48,063 nt of DNA from IMG/VR virus record IMGVR_UViG_3300008267_008295, positions 1 through 48,063 of that record; one strand, written 5' to 3'. Under the pieces are notes generated by a model. The model did not search any database, had not been told where the DNA came from, and saw nothing but the letters and a program-made list of their open reading frames with translations. Each line of letters begins with the position of its first letter. Position 1 is the stretch's first letter. This document shows positions 8,062-15,934 of the stretch, piece after piece. Both the position numbers and the translations under genes were made by a program. The DNA comes from a virus.

Positions 8062-8367
8062 ATGAACAAATCACAATTATCTAATATCATCAGAGAAGAG
8101 TTAAAAGCAGTTTTAGAGGCTGATGGTGTTGCATTAAAGGGCGCATCGTTACCAATACAAGCTTTGAAGCAAATTGGAGTAGTGAAACCAGAGTATTTAA
8201 CTGTTGTTTTAGGTAAAGTAGCAAAGGGTGAAAAATTACCACCAATTGATGACAAATATCTTGCTGATGTATTCTTGAAGATATTAGCAACATCAGATAT
8301 AAATGCCATGTCTCAAATTTTCAATACCATTAGGGCATTATCAGCAAAAAAAGATAGCAATCAATGA
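8062..8367 (+). CDS. small protein with shared N-terminal leader (copy 1)
   Basis: The 101-residue protein begins MNKSQLSNIIREELKAVLEA, nearly the same as the N termini of the proteins at 8944 and 9317, while the remainder is unrelated to them. The rest is helical (LPIQALKQIGVVKPEYLTVVLGKV...) with no known domain. Its stop overlaps the ferritin start (ATGA). The shared leader could be a targeting or capsid-packaging signal; T4 packages internal proteins with short N-terminal sequences that a protease removes after (L/I)xE. Function is otherwise unknown. Confidence 0.75.
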   Translation: MNKSQLSNIIREELKAVLEADGVALKGASLPIQALKQIGVVKPEYLTVVLGKVAKGEKLPPIDDKYLADVFLKILATSDINAMSQIFNTIRALSAKKDSNQ

Positions 8368-8942
8368 AGCCAGTTGACAATCAGTTAAAAGAAATTATTA
8401 AAGGTGCTATTGTAGAAGTACAAGCCCAAGTTGCAAGCACATCAAATATAAAAGAACCAAAGACCTTAGCAGAGCCAATCGTTAAGTTACTAGAAGAAAG
8501 AATTGGAGATGAGTACAATGCTCACTTCTTCTATGTTAATGCAGCTAATTGGTGTCAAGGAGTTGGTTACTTGAAAGCAGCTGCATTCTTTACAAAAGAG
8601 GCAGCTAATGAACTAGAGCACTCAGCTGAAGTACAAAAGTACCTTGTGGATTGGAACGTAGATCCAAAGATCCCAACACCAAGAACACAAGCTACATTTA
8701 ACACACTAATTGATATAGTTGGTCAAGCTTATGATATGGAGTACGCTTTGTATGATGCATATAACAAAACATCAATGGCTTTATTTCAAGCAGACTTAGC
8801 AACATTCGATTTTCTGCAACCACTAAGAATTGGACAAAGACAGTCAGTAGCGGAATACTCTGATTTCTTAAACGCAGCTAAGTTAATCAATGTAAACAAT
8901 CCACTTGACTTATTATATTACGAACAAACTTATTTTATATAA
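8364..8942 (+). CDS. ferritin-like iron storage protein
   Basis: The 192-residue four-helix protein carries the ferroxidase ligands of bacterial ferritin at matching spacing: Glu50 (GDEYNAHFFY), Glu83 and His86 (NELEHSAEV), Glu126 (DMEYALYDAY) and Gln158/Gln160 (IGQRQSVAEY). In E. coli FtnA the corresponding residues are Glu17, Glu50, His53, Glu94 and Gln127, so the 33- and 3-residue steps are identical. Ferritins oxidise Fe(II) and store it as a mineral. About 33 extra N-terminal residues (MKPVDNQLKEIIKGAIVEV...) precede the first helix and loosely resemble the leaders of its neighbours. Start overlaps the previous gene by 4 nt. A phage-borne ferritin is unusual. Confidence 0.85.
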   Translation: MKPVDNQLKEIIKGAIVEVQAQVASTSNIKEPKTLAEPIVKLLEERIGDEYNAHFFYVNAANWCQGVGYLKAAAFFTKEAANELEHSAEVQKYLVDWNVDPKIPTPRTQATFNTLIDIVGQAYDMEYALYDAYNKTSMALFQADLATFDFLQPLRIGQRQSVAEYSDFLNAAKLINVNNPLDLLYYEQTYFI

Positions 8943-8943
8943 A

Positions 8944-9291
8944 ATGAATAAACAACAACTACAATCTCTTATAAGAGAGGAGCTGAAAAAGAACCTCAAT
9001 GAAGGTGCTCTACCAAATGGCATAAGTGTGAAATATTTGTCAGGTAATGAATATGTAATGTACTTCAGTAAGTTCGATTGGGAACCTACGTTAGCAGATC
9101 TTGAGAAGTCACTAGCAATAGTCTATAAGACGTTAAAAACAAAAGAAGATCTTGTAGGGTTAATAAAGATATCGGCAAAACCATCAGTATTTGTTATAGA
9201 TGGTAATGTAGGTATTGGTGATACCTTCACATCAAGAATGAAACCTAGAGAGATGGATGATTCAGTGGGGTTAACAAACGATGAGTATTAG
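8944..9291 (+). CDS. small protein with shared N-terminal leader (copy 2)
   Basis: The ATG at 8944 follows the ferritin stop by 1 nt and gives 115 residues starting MNKQQLQSLIREELKKNLNE; an upstream TTG at 8905 lies inside the ferritin gene and is rejected. After the leader comes an alpha/beta domain (VKYLSGNEYVMYFSKFDWEPT, then IKISAKPSVFVIDGNVGIGD) of unknown family. The LNE at the end of the leader fits a (L/I)xE prohead-protease site of the T4 type. It lies between the ferritin and another leader-tagged gene. Confidence 0.7.
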   Translation: MNKQQLQSLIREELKKNLNEGALPNGISVKYLSGNEYVMYFSKFDWEPTLADLEKSLAIVYKTLKTKEDLVGLIKISAKPSVFVIDGNVGIGDTFTSRMKPREMDDSVGLTNDEY

Positions 9292-9316
9292 TCAAACACA
9301 ATACAATAGTGATAAA

Positions 9317-9796
9317 ATGAATAAAGATCAACTACAACAAATCATAAAAGAAGAGCTTCAAAGCGTATTGAATGAGTACTCTTCAAACAACTTTAAGTTT
9401 GATGCTCAAAAGAGTGGATATGGTAACCCAATTAATCCATCTTTGCTTGCTAAGCTGTTACCAAAATCAGCTCAAACTACAAAAGAAGCTGAAGAAAGAC
9501 TCAAGAGCTTCGAAGGTGGTAATATGTTTATGCATAGTCAAGTACACTATGTCAAACCAAATGGTAATAGACCAGATCGTCCACTACTATACTTTGGTCA
9601 AACACAATACTGGCTACACTCCCCTAAAAATGTTAACGTAACGTTTTTATTAATTGAAGATGTAACAGAAGATGGTACGCAATACAAATCACCTTCAGAG
9701 CGTAAAGCAAAACAACTTGGTTGGGCTTACGTTTCAACTGATGTCTTTTTGAAGGAGATGCAAACTATGTATGAAGTAGTTAAAAAGAGTTCTTAA
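9317..9796 (+). CDS. small protein with shared N-terminal leader (copy 3)
   Basis: The ATG at 9317 is chosen because it begins the leader MNKDQLQQIIKEELQSVLNE and shares the AAAATGAATAAA start context with 8944; the ATG at 9281 would add 12 residues that overlap the previous gene. The 159-residue protein then has a Ser/Asn-rich stretch and an alpha/beta region (RPLLYFGQTQYWLHSP, VTFLLIEDVTEDGTQY) with no recognised domain. It ends the unit, just before three tandem hairpins. Confidence 0.7.
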   Translation: MNKDQLQQIIKEELQSVLNEYSSNNFKFDAQKSGYGNPINPSLLAKLLPKSAQTTKEAEERLKSFEGGNMFMHSQVHYVKPNGNRPDRPLLYFGQTQYWLHSPKNVNVTFLLIEDVTEDGTQYKSPSERKAKQLGWAYVSTDVFLKEMQTMYEVVKKSS

Positions 9797-9832
9797 TATA
9801 CGTCTTAGGACCGTATAGTTGCGATTGGCAAC
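9797..9832 (+). other. two tandem hairpins in the 3' untranslated region
   Basis: Immediately after the stop at 9796 come TATACG-9 nt-CGTATA (9797-9817, perfect 6-bp stem) and GTTGC-5 nt-GCAAC (9818-9832, perfect 5-bp stem), followed 3 nt later by the terminator stem. Three abutting perfect hairpins in 69 nt suggest a structured 3' end or a small RNA released from it. Confidence 0.5.
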
Positions 9833-9835
9833 TTA

Positions 9836-9871
9836 AACCCGGACACCGCTACCCCCGTCCGGGTTTTTTTA
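9836..9871 (+). terminator. Rho-independent terminator
   Basis: Stem AACCCGGAC (9836-9844) pairs with GTCCGGGTT (9857-9865), 12-nt loop, followed by a run of seven Ts including the stem end. It separates the leader-tagged/ferritin unit from the chaperone operon. Confidence 0.9.
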
Positions 9872-9876
9872 TTGAG

Positions 9877-9907
9877 TTGCATTTTTTTTGAAAATGTAGT
9901 ATATTTA
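9877..9907 (+). promoter_or_regulatory. promoter of the hsp20-groES-groEL operon
   Basis: TTGC at 9877-9880, a 19-nt spacer and TATATTTA at 9900-9907 fit the Bacteroidetes promoter (-33 TTTG, -7 TAnnTTTG; 7 of 8 at -7). The leader to the ATG at 9972 is about 55 nt. No CIRCE-type inverted repeat was seen. Confidence 0.5.
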
Positions 9908-9971
9908 TTTATGCAAGTGCATCCAAGGTGGCTTGCAAAAATTTAAGTTTAACAAATTAAATTAATGTACT

Positions 9972-10427
9972 ATGAAAAGTTACCCTGTACTTCTCTCACA
10001 GAGAGACAATTTCGTCGATTCATTCGACAAGGTGTTTGACAAATTAATGCAAGCACATTTTCCAACACTACAACAAGAGTTTGGTGTTGATTTTATCTCA
10101 AAATCTGCGTACCCAAGAGTGGACGTAGTAGATTTCCCCGACAAACTTGTTATTACTGCCGAAGTTGCTGGTTTAGCAAAAGAAGATGTTGACATTACTT
10201 TTAAAGATAGTGTCCTCACCATTGCTGGCAACAAGAGGGAAGAAACCCAAGAAGGTACTGTCCTTTGGAAAGAGTTGAAGCATTCCTCATTTAAGAGATC
10301 CTTTAAACTCGCTGACAATCTACTTGGTGACAAAGCCAAGGCAAAATTCAATAATGGTATTTTAGACATCACTATTCCAAAGGCTGATCCTAAGGTTGAG
10401 GTGTCTACAAAAATTATTATTGAATAA
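9972..10427 (+). CDS. small heat shock protein (Hsp20 / alpha-crystallin)
   Basis: The 151-residue protein has a central alpha-crystallin domain (PRVDVVDFPDKLVITAEVAGL to the conserved NGILDITIPKA) and a short C-terminal tail with an I-I-I motif that can dock in the oligomer. Small heat shock proteins hold unfolded proteins without ATP; Hsp20 genes are known from cyanophages. It leads an operon with groES and groEL, giving a complete hold-and-fold set, probably for phage protein assembly. The family call is clear. Confidence 0.93.
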   Translation: MKSYPVLLSQRDNFVDSFDKVFDKLMQAHFPTLQQEFGVDFISKSAYPRVDVVDFPDKLVITAEVAGLAKEDVDITFKDSVLTIAGNKREETQEGTVLWKELKHSSFKRSFKLADNLLGDKAKAKFNNGILDITIPKADPKVEVSTKIIIE

Positions 10428-10481
10428 GTTTGTAGATTGAAAAATTAGTTGTATATTCAAATAAAATCATAAGAGAAAACT

Positions 10482-10770
10482 ATGTTACAATTTCAACCGT
10501 TAGGCGATAAGCTTATTGTCAAGCCTATAGAGGCAGACGAAATGTCCAGTGGAGGCATTATTATTGCTGATCTAGAAAATCAGCGCACAATCAAAGCAGA
10601 AGTAGTTGCAGCAGGTCCAGGTACCTATCAGTTTGGTGAATTTGTACCAAATGATGTTAAAGTAGGTGACTTGGTAATCTATCAACACTTCTCAGCACTA
10701 AAGTTCGAGTATGAGAACGATGAGTACCACACAGTAAAAGCAACAGAAATTATTTGTAAATTAGGAAAAG

Positions 10771-10781
<11 letters not shown>
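10482..10781 (+). CDS. groES: co-chaperonin GroES
   Basis: The 99-residue protein has the Cpn10 fold pattern: QPLGDKLIVKPIEADE at the start, a mobile loop with the hydrophobic GGIII segment that binds GroEL, then AEVVAAGPG, VKVGDLVIYQ and a C-terminal VKATEIICKL. It caps the GroEL ring during folding. The gap after hsp20 is 54 nt, and its end overlaps groEL by 11 nt. Phage co-chaperonins such as T4 gp31 usually work with host GroEL; here the partner is encoded next door. Confidence 0.93.
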
Positions 10782-12408
<1,627 letters not shown>

Positions 12409-12428
12409 GATTTAATAAGGTTACAAAC

Positions 12429-12454
12429 AAGGGGGTGCTAAAAACACCCCCTTT
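12429..12454 (+). terminator. terminator of the chaperone operon
   Basis: A perfect 9-bp GC-rich stem AAGGGGGTG (12429-12437) / CACCCCCTT (12445-12453) encloses a 7-nt A-rich loop. The T tract is short (TTT then AATATATAAAG), so some read-through to the next gene is likely. Confidence 0.75.
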
Positions 12455-12467
12455 AATATATAAAGTT

Positions 12468-12695
12468 ATGCAGAATCAAAATAAACCAATTCAACAAAAA
12501 GTAAATATTGATATATCACAGGCAACATCAATGACTTGTGTGGACTGTGGTAGTGAGCAGTTTAAAATGGAGTACTTAATTAAGAAGGTGTCCGCATTAC
12601 TGTCACCAACTGGTGATGAAATGGTCATTCCGGTACAAGTTTTTTCTTGTAGTAAATGTGGGATAATTCCAGAAGATTTCTTACCTTCTAATTAA
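12468..12695 (+). CDS. zinc-ribbon protein
   Basis: The ATG at 12468 gives 75 residues; the in-frame start at 12435 lies in the terminator. Two cysteine pairs, CVDCG at ~25 and CSKCG at ~61, flank a central stretch LIKKVSALLSPTGDEMVIPVQVF and form a probable zinc ribbon. Similar short proteins are common in large marine phages but their function is not known to me. It overlaps the nuclease gene that follows by one base (TAATG), indicating coupling. Confidence 0.75.
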   Translation: MQNQNKPIQQKVNIDISQATSMTCVDCGSEQFKMEYLIKKVSALLSPTGDEMVIPVQVFSCSKCGIIPEDFLPSN

Positions 12696-13591
12696 TGAAA
12701 ACTGTATCATACTCACAATTTAGTCTATATCTGCAATGTCCAAAACGATGGAAACTAGACTATGCAGACAATCTGCGTAAATACGAGCAGAATATTAACA
12801 CAACATTCGGATCAGCATTCCACTCAACTATTCAGAATTATTTGAAGGTTATGTATGAGGATTCTGTTAAGAAAGCTGATGAGATAGACTTAGGCAAATA
12901 CCTTCAAGAGTGCATGATGACAGAGTATAAAAATGCACTCACAAAGAACAACAACCAACACTATACAACACCCGAACAATTAACAGAGTATTGTACAGAT
13001 GGTATGTTCATTCTAGATTATTTCAAAAGGCATAGAACTGCCTACTTCACATCCAAACAACACACTCTACTTGGAATTGAAACTCCACTTAACCTACCAC
13101 TAAGAAATGGAATTCGTTTTACTGGCTTTATTGATATTGTTATCAGAGATGAAAGGGATGGTCGCATTAAGATCTATGATTTTAAGACAAGCACAGCGGG
13201 TTGGAACAAATATCAAAAAGCTGATAAGTCGAAGACCTCACAAATGATACTATACAAATCATTCTATGCTGAGCAGTTTGGTGTGGATGAGGAGATGATA
13301 GATGTTGAGTACATTATTGTACGAAGAAAGATCAACGAGGAGCTAGAGTTTGTACCAAAAAGAATACAAACCTTCATACCAGCAAGCGGTAAGGTTACAA
13401 GAAACAAGATCAAAAAGATGTTTGAAGAGTTTCTCGATAACTGCTTTACTGAAGAAGGGGAATATAAGATGGAGAGTAGCTATCCTGCATTAGTTAGTTC
13501 AGCATGTAACTATTGCCCATACTTAAAAGAGGATGCACTTTGTCCAAAGAAGGAGCGAATCAAAGTAAAAGATGAGGCAGGAACTGATTGA
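12695..13591 (+). CDS. PD-(D/E)XK nuclease, Cas4/RecB-like with probable Fe-S cluster
   Basis: The 298-residue protein has SYSQFSLYLQCPKRWKLDY (first cluster Cys15), FGSAFHSTI (conserved His), FTGFIDIVI (Asp), KIYDFKTS (the DxK of the catalytic core) and QMILYKSFYAEQFG (motif QxxxY). Near the C terminus ACNYCPYLKEDALCPKK supplies three Cys that with Cys15 can hold a 4Fe-4S cluster, as in Cas4 and AddB-like exonucleases. It probably processes DNA ends in replication or recombination. Its end overlaps the next gene by 20 nt. Confidence 0.85.
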   Translation: MKTVSYSQFSLYLQCPKRWKLDYADNLRKYEQNINTTFGSAFHSTIQNYLKVMYEDSVKKADEIDLGKYLQECMMTEYKNALTKNNNQHYTTPEQLTEYCTDGMFILDYFKRHRTAYFTSKQHTLLGIETPLNLPLRNGIRFTGFIDIVIRDERDGRIKIYDFKTSTAGWNKYQKADKSKTSQMILYKSFYAEQFGVDEEMIDVEYIIVRRKINEELEFVPKRIQTFIPASGKVTRNKIKKMFEEFLDNCFTEEGEYKMESSYPALVSSACNYCPYLKEDALCPKKERIKVKDEAGTD

Positions 13592-14063
13592 AAAATCTTA
13601 CCGAAGGATATTAACACTTCATCCACAACTACAAGCGTCAGCATTTAAATGTTATGACGCTTGTTTAGCTAAGGATATACCTTTGTATATTGTTTGGGCA
13701 AGAAGATCGAAGCAAGAGCAAGATCTACTATACAGAATAGGTAGGGATACACCAGGTAGCATTGTTACATATACAAAAAGTGATTACTCACTTCATTGCT
13801 ATGGTTTATGTCTAGATTTTTGCTTATACAATGGAGATCAATTCTATGAATGGCCACAGTGTGAAAATTCTAAGTATTGGAGATGGAAATGGCTTAAAGT
13901 ACAAAAAGCATTTGAACAAGATGGTTGGGAAAGTGGTTGGAGATGGACTAACTTCCAACCAGGATATGTGCAAAATTTGTTAGGCAAATCTATAATTGAA
14001 CACAAAAATGACGCAGACAATCAAACCGATAAAGATAGGGATTACTGGAGGTCGAACTTATGA
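13572..14063 (+). CDS. M15 peptidase-like protein with altered zinc site
   Basis: The 163-residue protein follows the VanY/endolysin M15 layout: VWARRSKQEQDLLYR, the motif SLHCYGLCLDF supplying His75 and Asp82, and EQDGWESGWRW at ~115-125. Active enzymes then have a W...D.PH segment with the third zinc ligand; here the equivalent reads WTNFQPGYVQ, so the His is missing. The extra length after this (LLGKSIIEHKN...) has a His at ~143 but not at the expected place. It may be an inactive peptidoglycan-binding form. There is no signal peptide. Confidence 0.7.
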   Translation: MRQELIEKSYRRILTLHPQLQASAFKCYDACLAKDIPLYIVWARRSKQEQDLLYRIGRDTPGSIVTYTKSDYSLHCYGLCLDFCLYNGDQFYEWPQCENSKYWRWKWLKVQKAFEQDGWESGWRWTNFQPGYVQNLLGKSIIEHKNDADNQTDKDRDYWRSNL

Positions 14064-14430
14064 AAATAAGATTCAGATCAAAAGGTTTTTACACAAACTA
14101 AAAGAGCAAACAAACGACAAGATTGTAATTGTATCTCTTGGAGATGGTAATGGAGCAGATAAGTACGTAAAAAAGTATGCACTTGAGTTTGGTTATCAGT
14201 ATCAAGAGTGTAATCCTGAATACACAAACAAGAACTTATATAGTATATTGTCAGAGGCACATTACAACAAACCATACACACCAAAGAGCATACACGTAAG
14301 AGATAAAATCTTTTGTATGTATGTTGATAAGTGTGTAGTTTTTGACAACACTAACATGACAGACATAAAAATAGTTAATTTAGTTAAGTTGTTTACACGT
14401 AGAAAAAAACCTCTAATCGTCTTGCCTTGA
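14008..14430 (+). CDS. SLOG-superfamily (YspA/DUF2493-like) protein
   Basis: The ATG at 14008 yields 140 residues; an earlier TTG at 13996 is less likely. It opens with a Rossmann-like IKIGITGGRTYENK and continues with IVIVSLGDGNGADKYVKKYALEFG, the paired glycine motifs of DUF2493/SLOG proteins, which bind nucleotides or nucleotide-derived signals. The C-terminal half (VRDKIFCMYVDKCVVFDN) matches the later part of that fold. It overlaps the upstream gene by 56 nt. SLOG proteins occur in phage and defence contexts; no specific role can be given. Confidence 0.65.
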   Translation: MTQTIKPIKIGITGGRTYENKIQIKRFLHKLKEQTNDKIVIVSLGDGNGADKYVKKYALEFGYQYQECNPEYTNKNLYSILSEAHYNKPYTPKSIHVRDKIFCMYVDKCVVFDNTNMTDIKIVNLVKLFTRRKKPLIVLP

Positions 14431-14438
14431 TATTTATA
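14431..14438 (+). promoter_or_regulatory. TATTTATA box upstream of metalloprotease-like gene
   Basis: TATTTATA follows the preceding stop directly and ends 4 nt before the ATG at 14443. The spacing is shorter than at the other sites, so a promoter function is doubtful here. Confidence 0.25.
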
Positions 14439-14442
14439 GGTA

Positions 14443-14841
14443 ATGGAAAAGCAATTCAAAAAGCATCTCGCTAGATTAACAGAATACTTGAAAGAGTGTG
14501 GTTGGAACGTATCACCATACCCCCAAGTTGTTATGAAAAGAGATGATATGGAGGCACAAAACTTATTTGGTAAGACTGCCTATTATGAGCCAGTTTCAAA
14601 GACTATTGTACTTTATACTACCGGCCGTCATCCTAAAGATGTACTAAGAAGCTATGCTCACGAGATGAGACATCACCATCAGAATCTATCTGGTATGATG
14701 GGAAATGATAGAGCTGCAGAAGCAGGTGACCCTAAGTACGCACAAAACAGTGAGGGACTTAGAAAGCTTGAGGAGGATGCTTATTTGAATGGTAATATGG
14801 CTTTTCGTGATTATTGTGACAATACCAAATACGGCAAATGA
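14443..14841 (+). CDS. small zinc metalloprotease-like protein (HExxH)
   Basis: The 132-residue protein contains YAHEMRHHHQNL at ~71-82, an HExxH zinc motif (His-Glu-Met-Arg-His), followed about 35 residues later by LRKLEEDAYLNG, where Glu may be the third ligand as in gluzincin-type enzymes. Similar short phage proteins are often found beside virion genes, but I cannot name a family. It overlaps the next gene by 4 nt (ATGA). Proteolytic activity is predicted, not shown. Confidence 0.65.
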   Translation: MEKQFKKHLARLTEYLKECGWNVSPYPQVVMKRDDMEAQNLFGKTAYYEPVSKTIVLYTTGRHPKDVLRSYAHEMRHHHQNLSGMMGNDRAAEAGDPKYAQNSEGLRKLEEDAYLNGNMAFRDYCDNTKYGK

Positions 14842-15485
14842 AATTAGATAAAATAGTTGAGCAGCTTATAAAAGAAGCTGAAGACAAACAACAAGTAGCT
14901 GCACTTGATCAGGCTATGGGCAATGCCTTTAAGTCAATGGGTGACCTATTAAAGTCTAGCGAAGATCAGCTTAAACAAGATGTACAACAAGCTGACATTG
15001 AAATAAAAGAATCTATTACAGTTGCCACTGTGGCAGGTATATTATTAGCTGCTCCTAAGATTGTTGAGCTTATGGCTAAAGGACTTAGTGGTATGATCAA
15101 TATGTTCAAAAAGGCATTTCCACGTAAAGGTGCTAAAACTGAAGAGGAGCAGAATGATGTAGCTAACAAGATAGTTGAGTTCACCCACAAATGGCATAAA
15201 TCCTATGTAAAAGGATTAAAGTGGATTTTAAAAGTCACTGGTCTATTTGACAAAGCTGGCATTCAAGGTGATGCTGATCAAACAAGAGCAGCAGAGATGA
15301 TATACTATACAATAATTGCTGCGCTAGCAGTTTACAGCGGAGTTGGTGCCGCATCGGCATTCAAAAGTGCCATTGCAGCTAAAGATGCTGGACATCTTAG
15401 CATAGCTGCATTAGAAACAGCAATGGCATCTATTAAAACAGGAGAAGTTGCGGCATTTATTGGGGAACTTGGATTAAAAGCATAA
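14838..15485 (+). CDS. helical protein with hydrophobic segments, unknown function
   Basis: The 215-residue protein starts MKLDKIVEQLIKEAEDKQQ, similar in style to the leader-tagged proteins at 8-9.8 kb. It has two hydrophobic stretches (about residues 58-88 and 150-176) that could insert in a membrane or pack as helices, separated by a basic region FKKAFPRKGAK. The start overlaps the metalloprotease gene by 4 nt. No family was recognised; a virion-internal or membrane protein is possible. Confidence 0.65.
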   Translation: MKLDKIVEQLIKEAEDKQQVAALDQAMGNAFKSMGDLLKSSEDQLKQDVQQADIEIKESITVATVAGILLAAPKIVELMAKGLSGMINMFKKAFPRKGAKTEEEQNDVANKIVEFTHKWHKSYVKGLKWILKVTGLFDKAGIQGDADQTRAAEMIYYTIIAALAVYSGVGAASAFKSAIAAKDAGHLSIAALETAMASIKTGEVAAFIGELGLKA

Positions 15486-15489
15486 TGAT

Positions 15490-15882
15490 ATGAAACTAAA
15501 GAAGCTTTTTGAAGATTTAACAAATCTAACACAATCACAACCTCAAAAGGTTGATGATCACGAAGGAACAATGGCGATTGCTGACTTAAAGCAGTTAGCA
15601 GAACAAGCAGCGGAGTTAGCACAAAAAATACAAGCAGGTGATGAGCTAGAAGGTTGGGTACAATCCAAAATTACCAAAGCATCAGACTACATACAAGCTG
15701 TATACAAGTATTATCACTACAATCCTGAAACTGGAACCGGTGAAGGTTGTACTAGTTGTGGTGATTCTATTAACGAAGTTGCATCAACTTGTTGTGGTAA
15801 ATGTGGGCATAAACACGTTAAAGGTACTTCTTGTCCTAAACCTTACTTAACTGGTAAAAGACATTGCAGAAACAGAAAATAA
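15490..15882 (+). CDS. helical protein with C-terminal Cys/His cluster
   Basis: The 130-residue protein has a helical N-terminal half with LAEQAAELAQKIQAG and LEGWVQSKITKASDYIQAVYKYY, a phrase I associate with small proteins of large marine phages. The last 40 residues hold eight Cys (CTSCG, CCGKCGHKH, SCPKP, HCRNRK) and should bind zinc. It lies 4 nt after the previous gene and before the sugar island promoter. Virion association is suspected only. Confidence 0.65.
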   Translation: MKLKKLFEDLTNLTQSQPQKVDDHEGTMAIADLKQLAEQAAELAQKIQAGDELEGWVQSKITKASDYIQAVYKYYHYNPETGTGEGCTSCGDSINEVASTCCGKCGHKHVKGTSCPKPYLTGKRHCRNRK

Positions 15883-15885
15883 AAG

Positions 15886-15916
15886 TTTGAATTCTCAAAT
15901 AAAATAGTTATATTGT
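15886..15916 (+). promoter_or_regulatory. promoter of the sugar island
   Basis: TTTG at 15886-15889, a 19-nt spacer and TATATTGT at 15909-15916 fit the Bacteroidetes -33/-7 arrangement (6 of 8 at -7). The leader to the ATG at 15935 would be about 12-18 nt. It is the only clear promoter candidate before the 17-kb island. Confidence 0.45.
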
Positions 15917-15934
15917 AATCAAAGTTATAAATTT

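Noticed and set aside
8905-8943. Upstream TTG start for the second leader-tagged protein
   Set aside because: It lies in the ferritin gene; the ATG at 8944 starts the shared leader.
9980-10372. 130-aa minus-strand frame opposite hsp20
   Set aside because: Shadow of a confident alpha-crystallin gene; no start context and no domain.
13996-14007. TTG start for the SLOG-type protein
   Set aside because: ATG at 14008 leaves a normal distance to the Rossmann motif, and TTG starts are not otherwise needed here.
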